A stretch of 64,000 nucleotides of DNA from Chloroflexota bacterium (GTDB taxonomy: Bacteria; Chloroflexota; Dehalococcoidia; Tepidiformales; Tepidiformaceae): the NCBI GenBank assembly GCA_016191435.1, contig JACPOQ010000001.1, forward strand, positions 1 to 64,000, read 5' to 3'. Positions 9,200 through 16,818 of this stretch are shown piece after piece. The position numbers were made by a program, and so were the translations under genes. The notes beneath the pieces are model-generated. The model was not told the DNA's origin. It was given only the letters and a program-made list of their open reading frames with translations, and ran no database searches. How positions within the stretch are numbered: position 1 is the stretch's first letter; the number at the start of each line of letters is the position of its first letter.

Positions 9200-9265
9200 G
9201 CTCCACTCCCGCCGGTCCGCGCTGGACGCGGGCGTTCTCGGTAAATGCAATGGTAACGCAATCGG

Positions 9266-9300
9266 GATTCACGATTCGCGATTTGCGATTCACGACTCGG
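9266..9300. repeat. GATTCACG-type short tandem repeat
   Basis: Degenerate tandem copies of an eight-base unit GATTCACG (variants GATTCGCG, GATTTGCG) in the spacer upstream of the patatin gene. The same unit recurs in six other spacers of the window (12789, 40591, 48782, 51279, 57328 and 57428). Confidence 0.7.
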
Positions 9301-9382
9301 GCTTGAAACCGGGCGAACTGGAACGTCACCCGGTTGGCCCTGCGGCGGCACGGACAGGCGGCCGTAGTTCCCGGTAGCAGCA

Positions 9383-9488
9383 CTTCGCGCGAGCGAAACG
9401 GCAAAGCCGGCGAAAGCCGGTGACGCAAAGCTACGGATCTGCCCCCGGGCGCGGCGGGAACGATCGCCGGGCTACCGAAACACCGAAG
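9383..9488 (+). promoter_or_regulatory. Cyclic di-GMP-I (GEMM-I) riboswitch
   Basis: The sequence matches the GEMM-I aptamer in order. Closing stem P1 is CTTCG (9383-9387) with CGAAG (9484-9488). Next comes CGGCAAA, then a hairpin GCCGGC-GAAA-GCCGGT with the conserved GNRA tetraloop. The signature GACGCAAAGC at 9422-9431 follows, then a second helix arm opened by TACGGATC and closed by GATCGCCGGGCTACCGAA. Spacing and conserved bases fit well. Just downstream, CTCCAG (9490-9495) pairs with CTGGAG (9502-9507), which buries the Shine-Dalgarno GGAGG at 9504-9508. This suggests translational control. The only frame behind that site is 19 codons long. No other gene on this strand follows before 10989. 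Confidence 0.88.
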
Positions 9489-9515
9489 GCTCCAGACACT
9501 CCTGGAGGTTCTTCC

Positions 9516-9575
9516 GTGCGTAATGAAATCATTCTTGGCCGTCCCCCACGCCCCGACCTCGGCGGCCCGCGGTAG
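9516..9575 (+). CDS. Possible riboswitch-controlled 19-residue peptide
   Basis: GTG at 9516 follows the hairpin-masked GGAGG at 9504-9508 by seven bases and opens a 19-codon frame ending in TAG at 9573. The peptide begins VRNEIILGRPPRPD. No family is recognised. It may be a true micropeptide, a leader peptide, or the stump of a longer c-di-GMP-regulated gene that was lost. The strong, well-spaced ribosome-binding site directly behind a riboswitch is the only argument for translation. Confidence 0.35.
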   Translation: MRNEIILGRPPRPDLGGPR

Positions 9576-9644
9576 GCGCTGAGGCCCGAACTCCGCGTTC
9601 CGAGCCGGCCGGGGCCACGACCAGGGCTGAGACCGGACGGAAGG

Positions 9645-10886
9645 TCACCCGCCGAGCGCGAGGACGGCGGCCCGGGACTCGGGGGTGAAGGCTTCGGGCG
9701 GGAGCACTTCGGGGCCGAGCATGACCGCCGCGCGGGCGATGGCGACGGCCGGATCCTTTGCGGCCGCCTGGCGGATCGCGAGCTTGCGGGCCATGGCGGC
9801 GGGGCCGAATTCAGCGTGGATGGCGGCATCGAGGGCGGCAGCGAAGCGGAGCCGGCGCATCCGTTCCGCGCGCTCCCCGGCGTAGGGCGCGAAGAGCGCG
9901 GGCTTCCAATCGTCGCTGCCGAGGAGCAGATCGCTGACGATGCGGACATCGCGCAGGGCGATCGAGAGGCCCTGGCCGATAATTGGGTCGTTGTAGCCGG
10001 CGGCATCGGCGATGAGCACGACGCCGGGCGCGGCGGGCGAATCGGTCCACGTGTCGTGGTTGGGGACGGAGTTGCAGGGGCCGGCGATGGTGGCGTTCAC
10101 CAGCGCCTCGCTGTTCGGCACGCTGGCGAGGCGGAAGGCATCGAGGAAGCGGCGCTGGTTGTCCTCGCCGGCCAGGCGGTTCTTCTGGTCCAGGCCGTAA
10201 CTGAGGTAGAGGCGGACGCGGCCGCCGCCCTGCGGGAAGGCGAGGAACTGGATATCGCCCTCGGTCCCGGCGGTCTGGATGTGCGCGGGCCAGCCGTGGG
10301 CGTCTTCAACGAGCATGCCGGCGAAGAGATGGTGCGTCTCGTCGTGGTGGAGCGCGATGCCGGCCTGGCGGCGGACGGAAGAGCCGCGGCCGTCGGCGCC
10401 GGCGATGAGACGGCAGGCGACGGTGTGCGCGACACCCTCGTGGAAATAGGTAACGGATGGCTTCGCCCCGCCTTCGATGGCGATATCGCCGATGCCGCGG
10501 AGCACGGTCGCGCCGGCCGCGACCGCGGAATCGTGGAGCGCCTGGCAGGCGGCGGGGTGGCCGAGCGCGAGCGGGCCGGGGATCCCCGGGAGGAACAGCG
10601 TCATATCGAGGGCGGTGGCTTCGGCCTCGGCGGGGTCGATGCCTTCGCCGTACTCCACGTGCAGCGGGAGGTGGTGGTTATTGGCGGCGGCGAGCGTGTC
10701 GTAGAGGCCGGTGCGGTTGGCTTCGACCACGCCCCAGGGCGCGATCCATTCGCCGCGGACCATGTCGCGGTAGGTCGTCGTCTTTTCGAGGACGAGCACC
10801 CGCTTGCCGGCGCGGGCGAGCACGGTCGCGAGCCCGCCACCGGCGAACCCGCCGCCAACAATCACGACGTCGTAGGACTCCGCCAT
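9645..10886 (-). CDS. FAD-dependent oxidoreductase / monooxygenase-like
   Basis: 413 residues. The N-terminal Rossmann motif is VVIVGGGFAGGGLATVLARAG (residues about 7-27) with the following LVLEK for FAD ribose binding. GADGRGSSVRRQAGI near residue 170 corresponds to the DG motif of aromatic hydroxylases, and LIADAAGYNDPIIGQGLSIALRD near 295 to the GD motif. The class A flavoprotein monooxygenase or geranylgeranyl-reductase-like fold is clear; the substrate is not. A transcript running past the upstream riboswitch peptide would enter this gene from its 3' end in antisense. Confidence 0.82.
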   Translation of the reverse strand: MAESYDVVIVGGGFAGGGLATVLARAGKRVLVLEKTTTYRDMVRGEWIAPWGVVEANRTGLYDTLAAANNHHLPLHVEYGEGIDPAEAEATALDMTLFLPGIPGPLALGHPAACQALHDSAVAAGATVLRGIGDIAIEGGAKPSVTYFHEGVAHTVACRLIAGADGRGSSVRRQAGIALHHDETHHLFAGMLVEDAHGWPAHIQTAGTEGDIQFLAFPQGGGRVRLYLSYGLDQKNRLAGEDNQRRFLDAFRLASVPNSEALVNATIAGPCNSVPNHDTWTDSPAAPGVVLIADAAGYNDPIIGQGLSIALRDVRIVSDLLLGSDDWKPALFAPYAGERAERMRRLRFAAALDAAIHAEFGPAAMARKLAIRQAAAKDPAVAIARAAVMLGPEVLPPEAFTPESRAAVLALGG

Positions 10887-10988
10887 GCGCCATCACCATC
10901 CCCGGGTTGCGCGGATGCTACAGCGGCGCAGCGTTTGAAGCGCACGGAAGGCGGCGCTATCGTCCTCCTGAGCGGACAGGGAGGCGAA

Positions 10989-12221
10989 ATGGAAGAGCTA
11001 CACGCCGAGGTCAACGGCGGGCGGGTCGAGGGGACGTTCAATGGGCGCTTCGCGGGCGTGGCGAAAGAGTTCGAGCGCAACTTTCGAGACCGCGGCGAGG
11101 TGGGCGCCTCGGTATGCATCACGCTCGCCGGCGAGACGGTGCTGGACCTCTGGGGCGGCCACGTGGACCGCGAGGGCAAGCCGTGGGAGCGCGATACGGT
11201 GTGCATCGTGTTTTCGTGCACGAAGGGCGCGACCGCGATCTGCGCGCATGTGCTCGCCAGCCGCGGCAAGCTGGACCTCGATGCGCCGGTGGCGGAGTAC
11301 TGGCCCGAGTTCGCGAAGAACGACAAGGAAGCCGCAACCGTCCGCATGATGCTCAACCACTCAGTGGGCGTCCCCGCGATCCGCGACTCGCTGAAGGACG
11401 GCGGCGCTTGCGACTGGGACTACATGATCGAGCGGCTGGAAGCCGAGGCGCCGTTCTGGAAGCCGGGCACGCGCAACGGCTACCACATGATCAACTTCGG
11501 CTGGACCGTCGGCGAACTCGTTCGGCGCGTCTCCGGGAAGTCGCTGGGGACGTTTTTCCGCGAAGAAGTGGCCGAGCCGCTGGGGGCGGACTTCTGGATC
11601 GGGACGCCGGAGGAGGTCGAGCCGCGCGTGGCGCCGGTGATTGGCTACGTGCGCCAATCGGGCGAGCCGATGAGCGACTTCGAACTCGGGATCGTGGCGG
11701 ACAAGCATTCGCTCCAGACCCTGGCGCTCATGAACAACGGCGGGTTCAACCCCAACGCGCGGGAGACGCATGCGGCCGAGATCGGCGGGGGTGGCGGCAT
11801 CTCGAATGGGCGAGGGCTGGCGGCGATCTATGCGCCGCTGGCATGCGGCGGCTCGCTGGGCAACGTGACTCTGGTCGACCAAGTGGCGCTGGCGCGGATG
11901 GGCGAGGTATCGATGGCGACGCACGAGGACGCGACGCTGCTCATCCCGACGCGGTTCGCGCTGGGGTTCATGAAGTCGATCGACAACCGCCGCTGGAAGG
12001 AGAACAACCGTGACAGCGCGATCCTTTCGAGCGCGGCCTTCGGGCACGTGGGCGCGGGCGGCAGCATCGGGTTCGCGGACCCGGCGGCGGGCATGAGCTT
12101 CGGCTACGCAATGAACCGCATGGGCAAGGGGATCCTGATGAACGAACGCGGCCAATCGCTCATCGATGCGGCCTACCGGGCGATTGGCTGCACGACAAAC
12201 GAGGGTGGCGTCTGGATGTGA
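10989..12221 (+). CDS. Serine hydrolase, beta-lactamase / EstB-like family
   Basis: 410 residues, ATG preceded by GGGAGG. The class C beta-lactamase/esterase fold is shown by the S-x-x-K motif FSCTK (Ser76, Lys79) and the Tyr of NGYHMINFGW (Tyr165), the usual Y-x-x pair in esterases of this type. LVRRVSGKSLGTFFREEVAEPLG is the family's typical segment after the active-site Tyr. No signal peptide is evident, so it is likely a cytoplasmic carboxylesterase or transacylase rather than a beta-lactamase. Confidence 0.85.
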   Translation: MEELHAEVNGGRVEGTFNGRFAGVAKEFERNFRDRGEVGASVCITLAGETVLDLWGGHVDREGKPWERDTVCIVFSCTKGATAICAHVLASRGKLDLDAPVAEYWPEFAKNDKEAATVRMMLNHSVGVPAIRDSLKDGGACDWDYMIERLEAEAPFWKPGTRNGYHMINFGWTVGELVRRVSGKSLGTFFREEVAEPLGADFWIGTPEEVEPRVAPVIGYVRQSGEPMSDFELGIVADKHSLQTLALMNNGGFNPNARETHAAEIGGGGGISNGRGLAAIYAPLACGGSLGNVTLVDQVALARMGEVSMATHEDATLLIPTRFALGFMKSIDNRRWKENNRDSAILSSAAFGHVGAGGSIGFADPAAGMSFGYAMNRMGKGILMNERGQSLIDAAYRAIGCTTNEGGVWM

Positions 12222-12264
12222 GTGCGCCGGTAGCGGCCACCGGAGCGCGTGATAGTGTCTGGCG

Positions 12265-12789
12265 GTGAGCATCTCGGGCATCAACAGGAAGCTCAAGGCA
12301 CGGGAGTTCGTGTTCTTCACGGAAGAGACGGCGATGGCGGCGCTCCCGGCGGAGTTCCCGCGGCCGGAGCGCAAGGTCATGTGGACCATCCTGCAGCTCC
12401 ACTACGGCAACCCGCTCGTGCACTTCGAGCTGCAGCCGCATGTCGGCCGGGGCGTGGTCGAGCTCGGACTGCATTTCGAAGGGCCGCCCGAGTTCAACGA
12501 CGCGTGGGCTGGCTACATCGCCGGGCATGCGGCGACCGTGCAGCCCGCCCTCGGCGGTGAGTGGGAGCTGGAGGAGTGGACGGCGTCATGGCGGCGCCTC
12601 CACCGGGTCTTTCGCTTCGAGCAGCTCACCGCGGACCTCGGCCACGAGGTCGCGGACGACCTGGCGAAGGCGATCGTGACCTTGCAGCCGCTGATCGCGG
12701 CGGCGCCGTTCGCTGCGTACGTACCGCCGGCGCCCGCGGCGCGGAGCGCGGGCAAGCATGCGGGCCGGTGGCGCCGCAAGGGGAAATAG
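12265..12789 (+). CDS. Hypothetical protein
   Basis: 174 residues from a GTG; I do not recognise the family. It has mixed alpha/beta content with several Trp (MWTILQLHYG, EWELEEWTASWRR) and a basic Ala/Arg/Lys tail. Protein-like composition and lack of Arg-rich bias support a real gene. GATAGT lies 8 bases before the GTG and no Shine-Dalgarno is present, again consistent with a very short leader. It follows the serine hydrolase by 43 bases on the same strand. Confidence 0.6.
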   Translation: MSISGINRKLKAREFVFFTEETAMAALPAEFPRPERKVMWTILQLHYGNPLVHFELQPHVGRGVVELGLHFEGPPEFNDAWAGYIAGHAATVQPALGGEWELEEWTASWRRLHRVFRFEQLTADLGHEVADDLAKAIVTLQPLIAAAPFAAYVPPAPAARSAGKHAGRWRRKGK

Positions 12790-12820
12790 ATTCACGATTC
12801 ACGATTCACGATTCACCGAT
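12789..12820. repeat. GATTCACG tandem repeat, four copies
   Basis: Nearly perfect head-to-tail copies of GATTCACG directly behind the stop codon of the hypothetical gene and at the 3' end of the broken MmcQ/YjbR gene. Same family as the repeats at 9266, 40591, 48782 and 57428. Confidence 0.8.
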
Positions 12821-13197
12821 CAGGACTTGGCGATTCGGTTGGGGCGTCCAGCAGGCGGGCGTCGTACTGAGCGACGATGGTCTTCGGCGCGGTGCGGCGC
12901 CATGCGGCTTCGATCATCGCGAAATGGCGCGCATCGGTGACCACGGCAGACGGACCAGGACGCCGGGCCAGCCGTGGTAGTGGGGGTCTCGCAATAGACC
13001 TCGGGTTCGGTCGCGAGCAGGAAGTCCTTCTCGTCGAGGCCGGCGCAAGGGACGACGAGCGTCTCACCGTCCTCCTTCGTGCGCGCGAGGAACTTCTTGC
13101 GCACCCGTAGCGATGGCGTACCCCACGATGTGCCCGCCTCGACGCCTGGTAGCACGCCGGCCAGCCGGAGGACGCGGGCAAAGTGATCGCCGGCCAC
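12813..13197 (-). pseudogene. MmcQ/YjbR family protein, frameshifted
   Basis: Three successive frames each carry part of one MmcQ/YjbR protein. The first gives LPGVEAGTSWGTPSLRV, RKKFLART and LLATEPEVYCETP. A shift of one base in a C-run near 12985 would continue with HYHGWPGVLVRL. A second one-base shift near 12955 leads to VVTDARHFAMIEAAWRR and APKTIVAQYDARLLDAP. Both shifts go the same way and do not cancel. Either the gene is decayed or the assembly has two base errors. The family has a double-psi beta fold and DNA-binding-like function of unknown role. It sits just downstream of the CoA transferase on the same strand. The start is uncertain; GTG at 13197 is used. Confidence 0.65.
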
Positions 13198-13220
13198 GGC
13201 CGGAAGGTTAGCACGCGGGC

Positions 13221-15641
13221 CTACGCCACGGCGCCGCTGGTGAGGGCTTCGGCGAGCTCGTCGTCGGTCATGCCGAGGATTTCGGTGAGGACTTCGGCAC
13301 TGTGCTCGCCCAGGCACGGTGCGGGGAAGCGCGCGCCGCTGTCGTAGCCGGCGATGCGGAACATGTGGCCCTCGTACGGAATCTCGCCCATCTCGGGGTG
13401 CACGAGCGGGCGGAAGAAGTTGCGGTGGGCGAGCTGCGGGTCGCGCAGGAGGTCACTCGACCGCTGGACGGCACCGGCGGGCACACCTCCGCGCTGGAGC
13501 AGCTCCATGAGATCGTATCGGTCCTGGTAGAAGGTGAATTCGCCGATCTGCTCGTCGATGGCGTCGTGGTGCGCGAGCCGGCCGGAGGCGGTCTCGTAGC
13601 GCGCGTCCATGGCCCAGCCGGGGTTGCCGAGCGCGCCGCGCAGCGCGCGCCACTGCTCATCGGTTTCGACGGCGATGGCGATCCATTGGTCGTCGCCCAG
13701 GCAGGGGTAGACATTGTGGGGGGCGAAGTACGGGGAGTCGTTTCCGGCACGGCGGGGCATGGCGCCGGTGACCTGTGTTTCGAGGACCTCGGGCGCGAGG
13801 AAGTAGAGGGCGGATTCCATCTGCGCCTGCTCGATGTGCTGGCCCTGGCCTGTGCGGCGGCGGTGGTCGAGGGCGGCGGCGACGGTGGCGCCGAGGAAGT
13901 GGGGCGCGATCACGTCGGTATAGGCGTTGAAGGGGCCGCCCGGGTCGCGGTCGGGCCAGCCGGTGACTTCGAAGAAGCCGGAAATGGCGGCGGCGTGGTA
14001 GCCATAGCCCGCGAGCCTGGCCGCAGGCCCGGTCTGCCCCATGAGGCAGGTGCTGACCATGACGATGTTCGGGTTCAATTCCTTCGCGGTCTCGTAGCTG
14101 AGGCCAAGGTCGCTCATGGTGCCGGGCGTGAACGATTCGAAGGCGACATCGCACCAGGCGAGCAGGCGGCGGGCGATCGCCTGCCCGGCGGGGTCCTTGA
14201 GATTGAGGTTGATACCCTTCTTGGACGTGTTGAAGGAGGCGAAGAACTGCGAGCGGTTGGTGCCCGGGATCCCATCCTTGTGCGGCCCGGCGCCGCGCAG
14301 GCGGTCCACCGGCGCCCCTGCCTCGACCCGTACGACCGTGGCGCCATGGTCGGCGAAGTATTTCGCCGTGATGGGGCCGACGCCGATCCAGGAGAAATCG
14401 GCCACCTTGAGGCCCTCGAAGGGCAACGGCGCCTTCGCGGTCGGCGGGAGCGAGGCGGCGGCGGGGCGGAGCGTGGCCCATTCGCGCTGGACCTCGGCGG
14501 TATGCTCGCCGAACGCGGGCGCCTGCCGGCGGATCGAGAGCGGCGTCTTTTCGAGGCGGACAAATGGGCCCGGGATGCGGATTTCGCGCCCGCCGGGAAG
14601 CGTATAGGGCTGCCAGTACTTGCGCTCCGCGAGGTGCGGGAAGGCGAGGACATCTGCGTTGGTGCTGACGGGGGCCATGGTGACGCCATGGGCAAGGCCC
14701 CAATCGAGGAGCTCGGCCTTGGCGTAGCGGCTGGTGAAGCGGCCGATGGCCTCGCAGGCGGCGGTGATGGCGATGGTCACGGGCTGGCCGGTGAGAAAGC
14801 GAAGGTCGTAGGTGGGCCAGTCCTCGCCGGTCAGCCAGCTGGCGGGGACGACGCCGTCTTCGACCATTTTTGCGACGAGGCCCGCCATGGTGCCGCCCGT
14901 GGGCGCCAGCACCACCTCTCCGTCCTTTGCGGGAAACACCAGTGGCAGGTTGACGATGCCGAGTTGCAGCAGCGTGCCGGCGCGTTCGATGTCCTTGCCG
15001 GTGACGGCGTGCGCGATCATCGCGTTGAGCCCGGTCCAGAACACACTGGCCTGCACGGACACGTCGATGAACTGGCCCATACCCGTCTGGAGCCGGCGGA
15101 AGTGGCCGACCATGGCGGCCATCGCGCTTTCAGCGCCGGCGTGCAGCCACGTCTGCGGCACGGTCATGCGCACGGGGGGACGGTCGGCATCGCCGTTCAG
15201 GGCCACCATCCCGCCCATGGCTGCGAGCGTGATGTCGCTGGTGGCGTGGGCGGCGTAGGGGCCATCCTGCCCAAAGGGCGTGGTCGCGACGTAGACGAGC
15301 TGCGGGTTCAACTGATGCAGCGCTTCGACTCCGAGGCCACGGGCCGCCATCACACCGGGGCGCGCGTCTTCGAAGAGGAAATCGGCGGCGGGGACGAGGG
15401 CGCGGAAGGCTGCCTGACCCGCCGGAGAATCGAGATCGAGCGTGACGCCGCGCTTGTTGCGATTGAAAGCGTGAAAGTGAAGGCTCGGCTCGCCGCCGGG
15501 ATCGAGGGGCGGTTGGTGGCGGCCGGGGCTTCCGAGCGGCGGCTCTACACGGACGACGTCGGCGCCCATATCGGCGAGCATCATCGGGCCAATCGCGGCC
15601 GCGGTCGTTGTGAGGTCGAGGACGCGGTAGGGGCTGAGCAT
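13221..15641 (-). CDS. Tandem CaiB/BaiF family III CoA transferase
   Basis: 806 residues, about twice the normal length of the family, with ATG preceded by GGAGG. Two complete family III CoA-transferase domains lie in tandem. The first covers about residues 1-400 (LDLTTTAAAIGPMMLADMGA, RNKRGVTLDLDSPAGQ). The second covers about 415-806 (VADFSWIGVGPITAKYFADHG, TSKKGINLNLKDPAGQ, GVPAGAVQRSSDLL). The family swaps CoA between an acyl-CoA and a free acid. The catalytic Asp of family III enzymes falls in the segments after the Rossmann part but cannot be placed with certainty in both halves. Single-chain fusions of two domains probably act like a normal interlocked dimer. Substrate unknown. Confidence 0.87.
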   Translation of the reverse strand: MLSPYRVLDLTTTAAAIGPMMLADMGADVVRVEPPLGSPGRHQPPLDPGGEPSLHFHAFNRNKRGVTLDLDSPAGQAAFRALVPAADFLFEDARPGVMAARGLGVEALHQLNPQLVYVATTPFGQDGPYAAHATSDITLAAMGGMVALNGDADRPPVRMTVPQTWLHAGAESAMAAMVGHFRRLQTGMGQFIDVSVQASVFWTGLNAMIAHAVTGKDIERAGTLLQLGIVNLPLVFPAKDGEVVLAPTGGTMAGLVAKMVEDGVVPASWLTGEDWPTYDLRFLTGQPVTIAITAACEAIGRFTSRYAKAELLDWGLAHGVTMAPVSTNADVLAFPHLAERKYWQPYTLPGGREIRIPGPFVRLEKTPLSIRRQAPAFGEHTAEVQREWATLRPAAASLPPTAKAPLPFEGLKVADFSWIGVGPITAKYFADHGATVVRVEAGAPVDRLRGAGPHKDGIPGTNRSQFFASFNTSKKGINLNLKDPAGQAIARRLLAWCDVAFESFTPGTMSDLGLSYETAKELNPNIVMVSTCLMGQTGPAARLAGYGYHAAAISGFFEVTGWPDRDPGGPFNAYTDVIAPHFLGATVAAALDHRRRTGQGQHIEQAQMESALYFLAPEVLETQVTGAMPRRAGNDSPYFAPHNVYPCLGDDQWIAIAVETDEQWRALRGALGNPGWAMDARYETASGRLAHHDAIDEQIGEFTFYQDRYDLMELLQRGGVPAGAVQRSSDLLRDPQLAHRNFFRPLVHPEMGEIPYEGHMFRIAGYDSGARFPAPCLGEHSAEVLTEILGMTDDELAEALTSGAVA

Positions 15642-15839
15642 GGGTGTGCCTCCGGGGTTGGCATTGTACGCGACGGAGGCCAGACGCCCGAGGCACGAGG
15701 CCCGAGACCCGGGGGCCGAGTTCCGAGGCCCGAGTTCTTGCCCGCTGATCCACGCCCGCATTCGGACGTGGGCCACTGGTCCGGGAGCGTTGGTGCCTGA
15801 CCTGTGGCCCCTGGTCCGAGCGGCGGCCGGAGCCGCGGA
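15642..15839. repeat. Spacer with dispersed GGCCCGAG-type repeats
   Basis: The 198-base spacer upstream of the CoA transferase holds several copies of a GGCCCGAG word (15695-15740) and a degenerate inverted copy of a GGGGCCACGACCAGGG-like word near 15770-15815. Related words appear at 9580-9635, 29597-29640 and 38246-38262. No gene is visible. Confidence 0.5.
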
Positions 15840-16616
15840 CTAGATGGCGGCGACGATCGCCGGGAGGATTTCGCGCAGGGCGTCGCGGAGGAGGACGTCG
15901 GCGTAGCGGTCGAGCGGGGTCTCCTGGGCGTTGAGGATGATGAGCCGCGCGCCCTGTTCGAGCGCGGTCGCCGGCAGGCTGGCGGCCGGATGGACCGTGA
16001 GCGAGGTCCCGGCGGCGAGGAAGAGGTCGCAGTTGGAGGCGGCATCGTGCGAGCGTTCGATGTCTGCACGCACGAGGTTCTGGCCGAAGGAGATGGTGGC
16101 GGACTTGAGGATGCCGCCGCAACTGCGGCAGGGCGGGTCTTCTTCGCCGGCCTCGACGCGGTCCAGGGCGCGGCGCATCGGCGCGCGTTCGCCGCAGGCC
16201 ATGCACACGACTTCGGCGACGGTGCCGTGGATTTCGACGACCCGGCCGGGTGATGAGCCGGCCTTCTGGTGGAGGCCGTCGATGTTCTGGGTAACGAGCA
16301 GTGTCACGTTGGCCTTGCGCTCGAGGTCTGCGAGGGCGCGGTGGCCGGCGTTGGGCTCGGCTTCCCAGACGGGGCTGGCGAGGCGGTTGCGCCAGGCGGC
16401 CACACGGACGTCGCGGTCGGCCATGTAGTGCTGGAGGGTGGCCATCTTTTCGGCGCCGGGGTTCTTCGTCCAGACGCCCTGCGGGCCGCGGAAATCGGGG
16501 ATGCCGGATTCGGTGGAGATGCCGGCGCCCGTCAGCACAACGACGTTGCTCGCAGCGCGCAGCAGCGCGGCGGCGCGCTCGATGCCCTTGCGGCTCGCAA
16601 GCGAGAGTTCGCTCAT
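15840..16616 (-). CDS. NAD-dependent protein deacylase, SIR2 family
   Basis: 258 residues. Sirtuin motifs are complete: GAGISTESGIPDFRG (residues 30-44), the catalytic TQNIDGLHQ (109-117) with Asn111 and Asp113, the active-site His130 in EIHG, and zinc Cys pairs at 138/141 and 163/166. The enzyme removes acetyl or other acyl groups from protein lysines using NAD in the cytoplasm. The start MSELSLASRKG is chosen; an in-frame extension upstream is Ala/Arg/Gly-rich and unlikely to be translated. Confidence 0.92.
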   Translation of the reverse strand: MSELSLASRKGIERAAALLRAASNVVVLTGAGISTESGIPDFRGPQGVWTKNPGAEKMATLQHYMADRDVRVAAWRNRLASPVWEAEPNAGHRALADLERKANVTLLVTQNIDGLHQKAGSSPGRVVEIHGTVAEVVCMACGERAPMRRALDRVEAGEEDPPCRSCGGILKSATISFGQNLVRADIERSHDAASNCDLFLAAGTSLTVHPAASLPATALEQGARLIILNAQETPLDRYADVLLRDALREILPAIVAAI

Positions 16617-16769
16617 GGCGGGACAGGCTACCGCGGCGGGGGCGGCGTTGCACGCCGCGCGGGCACGGACAGTTGCGCCGCCGGCCCAGCCTGGGCGCCG
16701 TGCGCGGCCCGGTCCTTGTGCCGCTTCATTCATCGCGCCGTGCGGTATCGGCCGCGGCGCTCCCGCACC

Positions 16770-16798
16770 TTCACGTGAGCGTCAGGGTGTGCTACATT
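16770..16798 (+). promoter_or_regulatory. Candidate promoter of the heterodimeric ABC exporter
   Basis: TTCACG at 16770-16775 and TACATT at 16793-16798 are separated by 17 bases, a sigma-70-like arrangement. Transcription would start near 16805, leaving a short leader with a G-rich ribosome site before the GTG at 16819. Confidence 0.4.
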
Positions 16799-16818
16799 CG
16801 AAATTCACGGGGGGAAAC

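Noticed and set aside
7190..9244. Long open frame on the + strand (684 codons) opposite the patatin gene
   Set aside because: It is the mirror of a real gene with clear catalytic motifs; its protein is Glu/Gly/Arg-rich with no domain.
13302..15800. 832-codon + frame opposite the CoA transferase
   Set aside because: Antisense shadow caused by high GC; no motif or ribosome-binding site.
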